Positions 32,125 through 40,903 are shown, counted from the first letter of the stretch. The stretch: DNA of 64,000 bases from Rhodococcoides fascians A44A (GCF_000760735.1 NZ_JMEX01000007.1:283490-347489); one strand, 5' to 3'. Notes: generated by a model from the sequence alone, not told the origin. Program-made: numbers and translations.

Positions 32125-33462
32125 CTATCCGGTCTTCAGCTCGGTGCCCTTGGTCTCGGCGACGAAGAAGACCGTGACGAACGTGAGGATGGCGCAGAAC
32201 ACGAAGTAACCGGCCGGAGCCAGTGCGTTGCCGGTCATCGAGATCAGCCACGTCGCGATGAACGGCGCGGTACCACCGAGGAGCATGTTGGTGGTGTTGT
32301 TTCCGAGTGCGAGACCGCTGTAGCGCACCGATGTCTTGAGCATCTCGACGTAGGTGACGTACGAAGCGCCGTTGACCACCGAGACCGCGATGAACAGGAC
32401 GGACTGGCCGACGACGGCCTGCCACAAACTGCCGCCCGCCATCATCATGAACATCGGCACGCCGAGGACGATGGATGCGAAGCTGCCGCCGAACAGCACC
32501 GGCTTGCGACCGTACTTGTCGGCCATGAAGCCCGCGATCGGAAGGGTGATGACGCCCAGGACCAGGGCCAGGGAGGTGGAGAGGAATGCTGCCTGGGCAG
32601 TCTGGCCGCCTTCGGTCCTGAGGTACGTCGCCGCGTAGACCGAAGCGATGTAGTAGCCGCCGGTGATGAGTGCGCCGAGAAAAATGATCTTGACGACGCT
32701 TCCGCGGGAGGTGCTCAGGAGCTCCGAGATGGGCAGCTTCTTGGTCTCGCCCTTGTCCTCGAGCTCCTTGAACTCCGGTGTGTCGTCGAGCTTGCTACGG
32801 ATCCAGATGCCGACTCCGCCGATGACGAGGCTGAGCAGGAATGGGATTCGCCACGCCCACGACAGGACCTGGTCCTCGGTGAAGACGGTGTTCAGCGCCA
32901 GTGCGCACAGTGACGCCAACAACGAACCGATGTAGGTGCCGGTGTTGACAATCGAGGTCTGAGTCGCACGCCACCGAGTCGGTGCGGATTCCGAGACGAA
33001 GGCGTTCGCTCCGCCGAGTTCGCCGCCTGCGGCGAATCCTTGAAGGCATCGACACAGCACCAGGACCGAGGTCGCCCACACTCCGAGGGTGACGTACGTC
33101 GGCAGCAGTCCGATTCCGGCTGTCGCGATGACCATCAGCAGGATGGTCCAGGACAGCGCGTTCTTTCGTCCGTACTTGTCACCGATGTGTCCGAAGAAGA
33201 TTCCACCGGGAACGCGAAGGAAGAAGGCAACAGCGAATGCCGCGAAGGTTCCGAGCAACGCGGCGGTGGGATCTTCCGATACGAAGAACAGGGCTGCAAT
33301 GGTCGTGGCCATGTAGCCGTAGATGCCGAAATCGTAGTACTCGACGACGGTTCCGACGACGGCGGCGCGTATCACCGTCAAGGGGGATTGCTTCACCGTG
33401 GTCGACTCATCGGCCTCGCGGCCGGGCTCGGAGTGCACGGCGCTCTCGTTGGTAGTCATCAT
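32125..33462 (-). CDS. MFS transporter, metabolite:H+ symporter (MHS) family
   Basis: A 445-residue, 12-helix transporter of the MHS subgroup (ProP/KgtP/ShiA-like), which imports organic acids and related metabolites with protons. Family motifs are GTVVEYYDFGIYGYMATTIA near the start and GHIGDKYGRKNAL (the loop 2-3 motif), then MADKYGRKPVLFGG in the second half. ATG 33462 is used; a second ATG follows directly. It lies between the FAD-dehydrogenase and SDR genes in the same direction, so it probably brings in the pathway substrate. Confidence 0.9.
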   Translation of the reverse strand: MMTTNESAVHSEPGREADESTTVKQSPLTVIRAAVVGTVVEYYDFGIYGYMATTIAALFFVSEDPTAALLGTFAAFAVAFFLRVPGGIFFGHIGDKYGRKNALSWTILLMVIATAGIGLLPTYVTLGVWATSVLVLCRCLQGFAAGGELGGANAFVSESAPTRWRATQTSIVNTGTYIGSLLASLCALALNTVFTEDQVLSWAWRIPFLLSLVIGGVGIWIRSKLDDTPEFKELEDKGETKKLPISELLSTSRGSVVKIIFLGALITGGYYIASVYAATYLRTEGGQTAQAAFLSTSLALVLGVITLPIAGFMADKYGRKPVLFGGSFASIVLGVPMFMMMAGGSLWQAVVGQSVLFIAVSVVNGASYVTYVEMLKTSVRYSGLALGNNTTNMLLGGTAPFIATWLISMTGNALAPAGYFVFCAILTFVTVFFVAETKGTELKTG

Positions 33463-33498
33463 TGTTCCTCAGTGGTCAAGGGTAGGGGAGTGGAGAGG

Positions 33499-34938
33499 TC
33501 AGATCGCCAGCGCCTCGGCGCTCGCTGTTGCGTGCGCGGCGTTTCGGCCGGCGATGCGACCCATCGTCAACGCGTTGGCTACTGCGTTACCGCCGCCCAC
33601 GTAGCGCAGGCCGAGAACACCGGCACCTGCCTCACCGGCGGCATAGAGTCCGGGAATCGGAACGCCGTCGGTGTTCAGTACGGCCGAGTTCCGGTCGATC
33701 TGCAGTCCTGCGTGTGTGCAGACCAGTTCCGCGGGGAGGATCCGTGCTGCGTAGAACGGGCCCTGGTCGACCGGGTCGGGATTCTCGGTGCTCCCCTTGT
33801 TCGACAACGTCCGATGACGCAGGAAGTCGGGGTCCTCGCCGCGCGGCAGGTTCGCATTCCATCGCGCGACGGTAGCGTTCAAGGCCGTCACGGGGACCTG
33901 CATCAGGTCGGCAAGCTGATCGAGGGTGTCGGCCCGCAGGGTGCGGCCGGCGTCGGCCTCCTCGGTGACACGATCGGCTGCCCAATCCGCATACCCCACG
34001 GGCAGATTCACCCGTGCGTTCTCGTCGAAGACGATCCACGCCGAACCGCCCTGGTGATCGATGATGCCGGTAGAGACGGCGTAGGAAGCGTCCTCGTCCA
34101 TGAATCGTCGTCCTGCGGCGTTGACGTAGATGCGTGACTTCGGCGGGAATCCGGACTGCCAGTGGTGGTACCGCTGGAAGTAGACAGTGGGAAGCATCAG
34201 GCCCCATCCGTCACCGGTGATCGACGCGTCCACCGCCTCGGCGAAGCGAAGATGGTCACCGCGACTGCCTTCGGCGGCAACGACGAACAGCGAGTCGCCT
34301 GCCTTGTTCGTGACGGGATAGTGGCGATCGACGAACGTCGGGTCCTGAGCGAAGCCTCCCGACGCGACGACGACAGCGCCTGCACTGAGCTCGACGTCGT
34401 CGGCGACGACACCGACGACGCGTCCGTTCTCGGAGAGCAGGGACTGAACGCGGGTATCGAGGACGACGTCGATGCCGTGCTTACGGCGAGCGGCGTCGAG
34501 AACCTGCACCAGTCCGTATCCCTGATCCTTCGGTACGTGTCCGCGCCATACGTCTTCGACTCCCGCCTGACTCAGCCCCGGCTGATGAGCGTTGCCGGAG
34601 ACCCTGACGGGAATCTCGACACCGAGCTCGATGAGCCATTCGAGTGTCGGTCCGGCGTTCTCGCAGAACGCGCGAACGAGTCCGGGCTCCAGCATCCACT
34701 GGTTCAGGTCCATGTAGTGCTGGAAGTACTTCTCGGCGCTGTCCTCGATGCCGAGACCGCGCTGGACGGACGTCCCCGCCGCAGTGAACAGGCCGGCGGA
34801 CAGAGCCGTCGAACCGCCGAGTTCCTTCAACGCCTCGAACAGAATCACCGACGCGCCGTTCTCGGCTGCGGTTACAGCTGCCGCGAGTCCTGCACCGCCA
34901 CCACCGATCACCACGACGTCGTAATCGTTGTCAGACAT
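33499..34938 (-). CDS. FAD-dependent dehydrogenase (fumarate reductase/KstD-like flavoprotein)
   Basis: A 479-residue FAD_binding_2 flavoprotein of the fumarate reductase/3-ketosteroid dehydrogenase superfamily. FAD motifs: YDVVVIGGGGAGLAAAVTAA at the start, VVVASGGFAQDP in the middle, and GLYAAGEAGAGVLGLRYVGG near the C-terminus. Such enzymes introduce or reduce a carbon-carbon double bond next to a carbonyl. ATG 34938 is chosen as the family start, giving an 8-base overlap with the upstream SDR gene. Part of the IclR-linked operon. Confidence 0.86.
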   Translation of the reverse strand: MSDNDYDVVVIGGGGAGLAAAVTAAENGASVILFEALKELGGSTALSAGLFTAAGTSVQRGLGIEDSAEKYFQHYMDLNQWMLEPGLVRAFCENAGPTLEWLIELGVEIPVRVSGNAHQPGLSQAGVEDVWRGHVPKDQGYGLVQVLDAARRKHGIDVVLDTRVQSLLSENGRVVGVVADDVELSAGAVVVASGGFAQDPTFVDRHYPVTNKAGDSLFVVAAEGSRGDHLRFAEAVDASITGDGWGLMLPTVYFQRYHHWQSGFPPKSRIYVNAAGRRFMDEDASYAVSTGIIDHQGGSAWIVFDENARVNLPVGYADWAADRVTEEADAGRTLRADTLDQLADLMQVPVTALNATVARWNANLPRGEDPDFLRHRTLSNKGSTENPDPVDQGPFYAARILPAELVCTHAGLQIDRNSAVLNTDGVPIPGLYAAGEAGAGVLGLRYVGGGNAVANALTMGRIAGRNAAHATASAEALAI

Positions 34939-35755
34939 GGCGCGAGCCACCGTCGACGGCGATGCTGTGCCCGGTCACGTAGCGTGCGCTGTCCGACAAC
35001 AGGAACAGGAGTGGACCGAAGACCTCCTCGGGTGCGCCGAGGCGGTGCAGCGGTACGGCGTCGAGCGCCTTTGCGAGGGCTTCGGGGTCTTCTTGGACCC
35101 AACGGGTCATCTCGGTGTCGATGTAGCCGGGTGCGATGGAGTTGACGCGAATGCCGATGTCGCCGAATTCCACAGCGAGGGACTCCGTCAGATGTGCGAC
35201 GGCCGCCTTCGAGGTGCAGTAGGCGCCACGGCCCTTGCGGACACGCAGTGCGGACACCGAGGACATGTTGACGATGGCGCCGCCCTCGCTCACGTGCCTG
35301 CCTGCTGCCTGAGAACCGAACAGGACTCCCTCTACGTTGACGCTCAGCGTCGCATTGATCTGCTCCGGCGTGATGTCGGCAGCAAGGGCGAACGGGAAGA
35401 TGCCCGCGTTGTTGATCCAGAAGTCGATTCGGCCGAACTCTGAAAGAGCGGTCTGCGCCAGGGCTTCGTGATCGTCGGCGACGGTGACGTCGATGCGCGC
35501 GCCGACGACCTTTCCGGGCTGGGCGACGAGCTTGTCGGTGGCCAGCTCGCGGTTCAGCTGCTCGGCTGTTTCCTTCATCTGCGCGTCGTTGATGTCGGCG
35601 CCGATGACGTTCACACCGCGAGCCGCAAGACCTTTGGCGAACACCGAGCCCATTCCGCGCGCGGCACCGGTGATGACGGCGACCTTGCCCGCGAGTTCCG
35701 GGTAGACCGCGGTCATCGTGCGGTCTACGACGCGTCCAGGATTGGTGGTGGTCAT
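34931..35755 (-). CDS. Short-chain dehydrogenase/reductase
   Basis: A 274-residue classical SDR: cofactor motif VITGAARGMG, NNAGIFPF, catalytic NMSSVSAL and YCTSKAAVAHLTESLA, and the ending ARYVTGHSIAVDGGSRHV. It is the first gene of the leftward catabolic operon; AAGGAGAG precedes its ATG. The divergent IclR gene starts 148 bases away and the shared interval holds a tandem palindromic operator (35826-35852). It likely acts on the alcohol or ketone handled by the other operon enzymes. Confidence 0.92.
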   Translation of the reverse strand: MTTTNPGRVVDRTMTAVYPELAGKVAVITGAARGMGSVFAKGLAARGVNVIGADINDAQMKETAEQLNRELATDKLVAQPGKVVGARIDVTVADDHEALAQTALSEFGRIDFWINNAGIFPFALAADITPEQINATLSVNVEGVLFGSQAAGRHVSEGGAIVNMSSVSALRVRKGRGAYCTSKAAVAHLTESLAVEFGDIGIRVNSIAPGYIDTEMTRWVQEDPEALAKALDAVPLHRLGAPEEVFGPLLFLLSDSARYVTGHSIAVDGGSRHV

Positions 35756-35825
35756 GAAATCTCTCCTTGCGAAAAAGTCTCTCGATCGGGCTGACCGGAG
35801 CAGAGCTTGCGGTGGCCCGGGAGGT

Positions 35826-35852
35826 GTGCGATAATCGCACGCAGTGTGCGAT
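35826..35852. promoter_or_regulatory. IclR-type tandem operator (first copy)
   Basis: GTGCGATAATCGCAC (35826-35840) is a perfect 15-base palindrome. A second GTGCGAT begins exactly 20 bases later (35846). The same arrangement recurs at 40904-40930 before the NTF2-like gene, which marks it as a real regulator site. Placement between divergent IclR and SDR genes points to the IclR protein. Confidence 0.78.
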
Positions 35853-35903
35853 ACATATCGAACTGTAGGTGGTCCACCTCACAAACGTCAACAGGGGCGA
35901 CAA

Positions 35904-36614
35904 GTGACTCATGGTTTCTCGGGTAAAGATGCAGTTCAGCTCGATTCGGGCATGTCGAAAACCCTTCATCACGGCCTGGTGGTTCTGGAGCTTCTGGCCG
36001 AGTATCCGAACGGACTGTCCATAACCGAGATCGCCGAAGGCATCGGCGTGCATCGCACTGTCGCGCACCGACTGGTGCGGACCCTGGAGGCGCATCACCT
36101 GTGCCGTCGGGACGACTTCAAACGAATTGCACTCGGGGCAGGACTCGTAGCGCTTGCCGAGCCCGTCGAGCAAGATCTCCGAACCGTGGCGCGTCCGGTG
36201 TTGGAGGAGCTCGCTGATCAGCTGGGTGCGACGGTGCATCTCGTCGTACGCGAGAACGACCACGAGGTGCGAGCTTTGATGGTCGTCGAACCCCGCGGCG
36301 CGAAGGTACACGTCGCCTTTCGCGGCGGACAGGTGGATCCTATCGACCGCGGATCCGCCGGACTTGCAATGCTCGCCGCTCTGCCCGAGGTGGAAGGCGA
36401 GCGCGCAGAAGTGACCCGGGCCCGCGCCGTCGGCTATGCGGTCACCCAGGGTGAGGTCATTCCGTCTGTAGGTGGTGTGTCAGCGGTGATTCCAGGCCGC
36501 CGCGGTGATGCGCTGGCAAGTCTCGGCGCGTCCGTCTTCGAGATCGACGACGAAAAGCGCCTCGGCGCAGCGGTGGTCGCCGCGGCGGCACAATTGGGTC
36601 GGCTGTTGCGTTAG
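35904..36614 (+). CDS. IclR-family transcriptional regulator
   Basis: A 236-residue IclR-type regulator. The N-terminal winged helix reads GLVVLELLAEYPNGLSITEI and IGVHRTVAHRLVRTLEAHHL; the effector domain follows (LVVRENDHEVRALMVVEPRG and an Arg/Gly-rich middle). I use the GTG at 35904, which has AGGGG about 7 bases upstream; ATG 35952 and GTG 35844 are alternatives, the latter lying in the operator. Its stop overlaps the convergent fahA stop by 4 bases. It probably controls the divergent SDR operon and the NTF2-like gene at 40475, which share its operator. Confidence 0.86.
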   Translation: MTHGFSGKDAVQLDSGMSKTLHHGLVVLELLAEYPNGLSITEIAEGIGVHRTVAHRLVRTLEAHHLCRRDDFKRIALGAGLVALAEPVEQDLRTVARPVLEELADQLGATVHLVVRENDHEVRALMVVEPRGAKVHVAFRGGQVDPIDRGSAGLAMLAALPEVEGERAEVTRARAVGYAVTQGEVIPSVGGVSAVIPGRRGDALASLGASVFEIDDEKRLGAAVVAAAAQLGRLLR

Positions 36615-37786
36615 TCGTTCTTTGCCGGGACGATGCGGCCGCGGACGTCGCCGAAACCGATGCGGGTGCCGTTCGGTCCTGGTGCGTTGGCAGCGATGAC
36701 TACCTCATCGCCGTCTTCGAGGAAAGTTCGAGTCTCGTCGCCCAGTATCGCGGGTTCCGCTCCGCCCCAGGTCAGTTCGATGAACGCCCCGCGCTGGTGC
36801 TTCTCCGGCCCGGAGATCGTTCCCGACGCGAACAGATCACCGGTGCGCGAGGTGGCTCCGTTGATGGTCTGGTGAGCGAGCATCTGAGCGGGTGACCAGT
36901 ACATCTCGCGGTACGGCGGGTACGAGACGTCGTGGCCGTTCCAGGAGACGGTCAGGTCGATATCGAGTGCCCAGGACTGAGTTTCACGCAGATATTCGAG
37001 GGGTTGCGGCTCTTGGATCGGGGTGATGGTTCGCGCTGACTCGAGGGCGAGCAGCGGCACTACCCACGGCGAGATCGACGTCGCGAAGCTCTTGCCGAGA
37101 TTGGGGCCGAGGGGCACGTATTCCCAGGCTTGGATGTCGCGGGCCGACCAGTCGTTGACGACTACGGCACCGAAAACGTGTTCTGCGAATCGGTCCGGTG
37201 TGATCGGGCCGTTCGACGGGATTCCGACGACGAAGCCCATCTCTGCCTCGATGTCGAGTCGAGTGCTCGGCCCGAAGGACGGCATCGCCTGATCGGGCGC
37301 CTTGCGTTGACCGTTCGGTCGCGCGATGTCCGTTCCGGAGACGACGACGGTACCTGAGCGACCGTGGTATCCGACCGGAAGGTGTTTCCAGTTGGGCAGC
37401 AACGGTTCTGCGTCGGGACGAAACAGACGACCGAGATTGGTGGCGTGATGTTCCGAGGCGTAGAAGTCCACGTAATCGGCCACGTCGAACGGCATGTGCA
37501 TCGTGACGGTGTCGAGCGGGTGAATTGCGTCGGTTGGGACGGAGTCTGTCGTGACGGCCTCGGTGAGCGTGGTGCGGACCTCGATCCAGCGCGCGCGGCC
37601 CTGAGCCATGAAGGGGTTGAGAGACGCGTGGTCGAACACGTCGTCGTGCAAAGCTTGCACGAGGTCGACGACGTTGTTGCCGAGCCGGACTCCGACGCGC
37701 TTGTCGGTCGTACCGGTCGAAAAGATGCCGTACGGGAGGTTGTCGATCCCGAACTCGGAATTGAAAGGGACGTCGATATGTGTCAC
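36611..37786 (-). CDS. fahA: Fumarylacetoacetase
   Basis: A 391-residue fumarylacetoacetate hydrolase of the long (Fah) type, splitting 4-fumarylacetoacetate into fumarate and acetoacetate, the last step of the homogentisate pathway. Characteristic segments are YVDFYASEHHATNLGRLFRP, LPVGYHGRSGTVVVSGTDI, FGPSTRLDIEAEMGFVVGI, NDWSARDIQAWEYVPLGP and GDLFASGTISGP; together they carry the metal and catalytic residues. It is the last gene of the hmgA-unknown-fahA group. A 40-base dyad (37806-37845) lies between it and the upstream gene. The IclR gene converges with a 4-base overlap. Confidence 0.95.
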   Translation of the reverse strand: MTHIDVPFNSEFGIDNLPYGIFSTGTTDKRVGVRLGNNVVDLVQALHDDVFDHASLNPFMAQGRARWIEVRTTLTEAVTTDSVPTDAIHPLDTVTMHMPFDVADYVDFYASEHHATNLGRLFRPDAEPLLPNWKHLPVGYHGRSGTVVVSGTDIARPNGQRKAPDQAMPSFGPSTRLDIEAEMGFVVGIPSNGPITPDRFAEHVFGAVVVNDWSARDIQAWEYVPLGPNLGKSFATSISPWVVPLLALESARTITPIQEPQPLEYLRETQSWALDIDLTVSWNGHDVSYPPYREMYWSPAQMLAHQTINGATSRTGDLFASGTISGPEKHQRGAFIELTWGGAEPAILGDETRTFLEDGDEVVIAANAPGPNGTRIGFGDVRGRIVPAKND

Positions 37787-37805
37787 GTGGGGCTCCTTCG
37801 GAGCT

Positions 37806-37845
37806 GTGAGCAGAAATGTGCACCCTGGTGCACATTTCTACTCAC
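37806..37845. promoter_or_regulatory. 40-base near-perfect palindrome upstream of fahA
   Basis: Arms AGAAATGTGCACC and GGTGCACATTTCT (13 bases) match perfectly around CT; after one mismatch GTGAG and CTCAC extend the dyad to 19 of 19 positions but one. It overlaps the stop codon of the upstream gene and ends 19 bases before fahA. There is no T-run, so an operator or an mRNA hairpin is more likely than a terminator. Confidence 0.6.
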
Positions 37846-38639
37846 AAGGGGTTGATGAGTCCTAGCGAAATCAGGTCGTCGAGCGGTTCACTGATACTGC
37901 AGGTCCCGAACGACAGGAATGCGCGGTTGGTGTCGATCGCGGCGACTTCTTTCGCCACGACATCGGGATCCCGGATCGCGAGGATGCGTTCGAGATCACG
38001 AACTGAACTACCGTCGGCCGCGGCCTGAGCTGCAAGCAGCACATTCAGATAGCCGTGCTGCTCGAAACCGTTGTCCGCGGCGGTGTTCCGGATCGCGTGA
38101 TGAAGCCCTGCGGTGGCTTTGAACCGAACACCACGACGGGAGGCCTCGGCAATGCCCGCCGCCAGTTCCGCCTCGTCCGGATACAGGTCCGCTGTGACGC
38201 CTCCCGTGCGGAACTTCGCCCGGTAACCGCGCCGCTCGACGGCGTCGAAGATGTCGTGTCGGCGATCGTCGCGGGGGATCTCGACGTAGACATCGACGTT
38301 GTCGGCGACGGCGCGCAGTGCAGTCAGGTCGGTGCCGTCCGGAATTGCGACCTCGACGGCTACGACCGAAACGCCTGGGATCGACTGCGCTGCTTCGAGT
38401 CCTGCAGCGACGCTCGACGGGCCTCCAGGAGCGGTCAACGACAGGTCGATCTTCGTGGGCGTCAGCTCATGTAGTCGCGGGATCGGGAAGACGAACGGCC
38501 CGACGAGATGTGCGTAGGCTGCGTCGCGGTAGCCGAGGTGCTGCGGCACCGCGTGGCCCAGAGGTGCGTTGCCGGGCGGGAACAGGGCTGCGTCGTCGCA
38601 CAGTCCGTGGAAGAGCTCCGGTATCGAGGATGCGGTCAC
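37842..38639 (-). CDS. Conserved unknown protein between hmgA and fahA
   Basis: A 265-residue cytoplasmic protein whose family I cannot name. Repeated alpha/beta units and the segments YRAKFRTGG and RGVRFKATAGLHHAI (glycines and lysines at strand ends) suggest a TIM-barrel-like fold with a phosphate- or carboxylate-binding site. Its GTG start overlaps the hmgA stop by 4 bases and fahA follows, so it is locked into the homogentisate operon. The missing step there is maleylacetoacetate isomerisation, for which no glutathione-transferase-like gene is seen; this protein is a candidate, by position only. Confidence 0.6.
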   Translation of the reverse strand: MTASSIPELFHGLCDDAALFPPGNAPLGHAVPQHLGYRDAAYAHLVGPFVFPIPRLHELTPTKIDLSLTAPGGPSSVAAGLEAAQSIPGVSVVAVEVAIPDGTDLTALRAVADNVDVYVEIPRDDRRHDIFDAVERRGYRAKFRTGGVTADLYPDEAELAAGIAEASRRGVRFKATAGLHHAIRNTAADNGFEQHGYLNVLLAAQAAADGSSVRDLERILAIRDPDVVAKEVAAIDTNRAFLSFGTCSISEPLDDLISLGLINPL

Positions 38640-39829
38640 GACGCAGGTCCTCGCCCAGCCCAGCTCCAGGCATAAGCCGGGTCTTCGCAGGCGAGCGCGC
38701 CCTCGCCGAGTTCGAGGGGGCGGAACGTGTCGACCATGACGGCGAGTTCGTCGAAGAACTCGGCGCCGATACTACGTTCGTACGCGCCGGGCTGGGGACC
38801 ATGAGCATGTCCGCCAGGATGGATGGAGATCGAGCCCTGCCCGATGCCCGAGCCCTTACGGGCTTCGTAGTCGCCGCCGACGTAGAACATGATCTCGTCG
38901 GAGTCGACATTGGAGTGGTAGTACGGCACCGGAATCGACAGCGGGTGGTAGTCGACCTTGCGCGGCACGAAGTTGCAGATGACGAAATTGTCGCCCTCGA
39001 ACGCCTGATGCGCAGGCGGGGGCTGGTGCACACGACCGGTGATGGGTTCGTAGTCGGAGATGTTGAACGTGTACGGATACAGGCATCCGTCCCAGCCGAC
39101 GACGTCGAACGGGTGGTTCGGATACACGTAGCGGGTGCCGACGATTCCAGTGGATCCACGGTGTTTGACGAGGACCTCGACATCTGTGCCCTCGGCAAGC
39201 AAAGGGGCGGCCGGACCGTGAAGGTCACGCTCGCAGAACGGTGCGTTCTCCAGGAGCTGGCCGAACTTCGACAGGTACCGCTTGGGCGGGACGATGTGGC
39301 TGTTCGCCTCCATCGCGTAAGCGCGTATCTCGCCGTCGGGGACCCAGCGATGCGTCGTCGCGCGGGGGATCAGTACGTAGTCGCCTTGGCGTGCCTGCAG
39401 TGCGCCGAACACGGTTTCGACTGTAGCGCTGCCGGATTCGACATAGACCATCTCGTCGCCGGTCGAATTACGGTACAGCGGCGACGGCTTCGTGGCGACG
39501 ACGTACGAGATTCGGACGTCACCGTTTCCGAGGATCAGTCGGCGGCCGTCGACCACGTCGGTCTCTGCGACGACGTCCGGCGGGAACAGATCGTGCAGCT
39601 TCAGGTGTCTTGGTTTGAGTGGGTGATTCGGCGTCGTCGACTGGTCGGGTAACTCCCAGACGGTCGCGTCGACGATCGCCGATGGGATGTGGCGGTGATA
39701 GAGCAGCGACGAATCCGAGGAGAAGCCCTCCTCGCCCATCAACTCTTCGTAGTACAAGCCTCCGTCGGGTGTCCGGTGCTGAGTGTGACGCTTCGGCGGT
39801 ACCGAGCCGAGTTGCCGGTAGTAGGCCAC
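38636..39829 (-). CDS. hmgA: Homogentisate 1,2-dioxygenase
   Basis: A 397-residue cupin-type, iron-dependent dioxygenase that opens the ring of homogentisate to maleylacetoacetate. It is recognised from YRQLGSVPPKRHTQHRTPDG, GDEMVYVESGSATVETVFG, PFDVVGWDGCLYPYTFNI and PYYHSNVDSDEIMFYV, with the likely iron ligands in the last segment and in SISIHPGGHAHGPQPG. GTG start with AGGAG about 6 bases upstream. It is shorter than the human/Pseudomonas enzyme (about 430-445), as usual for actinobacterial members. A MarR gene lies directly upstream. Confidence 0.93.
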   Translation of the reverse strand: MAYYRQLGSVPPKRHTQHRTPDGGLYYEELMGEEGFSSDSSLLYHRHIPSAIVDATVWELPDQSTTPNHPLKPRHLKLHDLFPPDVVAETDVVDGRRLILGNGDVRISYVVATKPSPLYRNSTGDEMVYVESGSATVETVFGALQARQGDYVLIPRATTHRWVPDGEIRAYAMEANSHIVPPKRYLSKFGQLLENAPFCERDLHGPAAPLLAEGTDVEVLVKHRGSTGIVGTRYVYPNHPFDVVGWDGCLYPYTFNISDYEPITGRVHQPPPAHQAFEGDNFVICNFVPRKVDYHPLSIPVPYYHSNVDSDEIMFYVGGDYEARKGSGIGQGSISIHPGGHAHGPQPGAYERSIGAEFFDELAVMVDTFRPLELGEGALACEDPAYAWSWAGRGPAS

Positions 39830-39856
39830 GAGATCTCCTAGATGTGTCCTGAGCTG

Positions 39857-39878
39857 ATAGTAAACACATTAACTAGTT
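39857..39878 (-). promoter_or_regulatory. Putative hmgA promoter with AACTAGTT palindrome
   Basis: A -10-like TACTAT (39862-39857) lies upstream of hmgA. The perfect 8-base palindrome AACTAGTT (39871-39878) sits in the spacer where a MarR-type repressor would block transcription. A related ACTAG lies in the leader of the MarR gene. Short and low in information. Confidence 0.35.
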
Positions 39879-39904
39879 TGGAGTGATCTGTGCAACCCTG
39901 GCCG

Positions 39905-40432
39905 TCAATTGCGCCCGCGAACGTCGAACTGGCTGCGGTTGGTGATCAGCTTGTTCAGCAGCATGACGAGAATCCGCTGCTCGGGTTCGGTGAGGACGCT
40001 TGCCCACGCCTGTTCGCGCTCGTTCTGTTCGGCGAAGGACTCGACCATGCGGGTGTGTCCGTCGTCGGTGAGGGCGAGTCGGACCGATCGGCCGTCGACC
40101 TGGTCGGGTGTCCTGACGAGCAACCCGTCGGCAATGAGTGTCTTGGACAGGTTGGATACCGCGGCTCGGCTCATTCCGCTCAGTTCGGCCGCGCGCTTCG
40201 GTTCGATCGGTCCGGCGAGCCAGGTCACGAAGAGCAGGCGGAACGAGGACCACGACCAGCCGCGCGGCCGATGGATCGAGGATTCGAGGTCGTAGGTGAC
40301 GATGTTCGACGCGCGGTTGAGCGTCAGGAGTACTTCGGTTGCCAGTTGATGTTCGAAGCCGTACTCGCCCGCGAGCTTGGAGTTGGCTGCGGCGATGAAC
40401 GACCAGAAGTCGGGTTCGTCGGAATCGGTCAC
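39905..40432 (-). CDS. MarR-family transcriptional regulator
   Basis: A 175-residue MarR-type winged-helix protein. The DNA-binding part is PKRAAELSGMSRAAVSNLSK and the wing follows as LLVRTPDQVDGRSVRLALTD. It lies 75 bases upstream of hmgA in the same direction and so probably regulates the homogentisate operon in response to an aromatic acid. Its AT-rich leader (40433-40474) should hold its promoter. Confidence 0.88.
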   Translation of the reverse strand: MTDSDEPDFWSFIAAANSKLAGEYGFEHQLATEVLLTLNRASNIVTYDLESSIHRPRGWSWSSFRLLFVTWLAGPIEPKRAAELSGMSRAAVSNLSKTLIADGLLVRTPDQVDGRSVRLALTDDGHTRMVESFAEQNEREQAWASVLTEPEQRILVMLLNKLITNRSQFDVRGRN

Positions 40433-40474
40433 GTCAGTAACCCTAACGACCGTACTAGAAAATAAATGTATGTA

Positions 40475-40888
40475 TCAAATATCGTCGCGGGACACCGTTC
40501 GGCAGGCGACACGCCAACTGCCGTTCTCGTGGACTACTCGGTCGTGGACCACGGTGAAGCGTACGAGTCGAGTGGCGCCACCTCGAGGAGTCGCCATGAT
40601 CTGCAGATAGCAGTCCACGTCCAGTGAGCCGTCCTGGCGATCGTCGACGGAGAGATTCGTGATCACATGGCGGCGCTTTTCCTGTGCGGCAGTGGCATCG
40701 GCGAAGAACTGCTCCGCAAACGCCGTCAGCGCGGCCGTGCCGACTGCGGGCTGCGGGTAGCTCGGTGAATCGAATACCCCGTCCTGGGTGAACGTGCGCG
40801 CCCATTCGTCCGCGCGTCCCGAGTCGATCGCATGACTTTGGCGGCCGTAGAGAAGTTGTATCGCAGTAGCAGTCTCCGCGTCGATCAT
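40475..40888 (-). CDS. NTF2/SnoaL-like protein under the IclR operator
   Basis: A 137-residue SnoaL/NTF2-like (scytalone dehydratase-like) protein: AIQLLYGRQSHAIDSGRADEW, ARTFTQDGVFDSPS and the closing ENGSWRVACRTVSRDDI. Members include small hydrolases, isomerases and dehydratases and the beta subunits of ring-hydroxylating dioxygenases. The tandem GTGCGAT operator at 40904-40930 lies 16 bases upstream, the same as between the IclR and SDR genes, so it probably belongs to that pathway although it is 5 kb away. MarR follows in the same direction. Confidence 0.82.
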   Translation of the reverse strand: MIDAETATAIQLLYGRQSHAIDSGRADEWARTFTQDGVFDSPSYPQPAVGTAALTAFAEQFFADATAAQEKRRHVITNLSVDDRQDGSLDVDCYLQIMATPRGGATRLVRFTVVHDRVVHENGSWRVACRTVSRDDI

Positions 40889-40903
40889 GAAGCTCCCTCA
40901 GCC

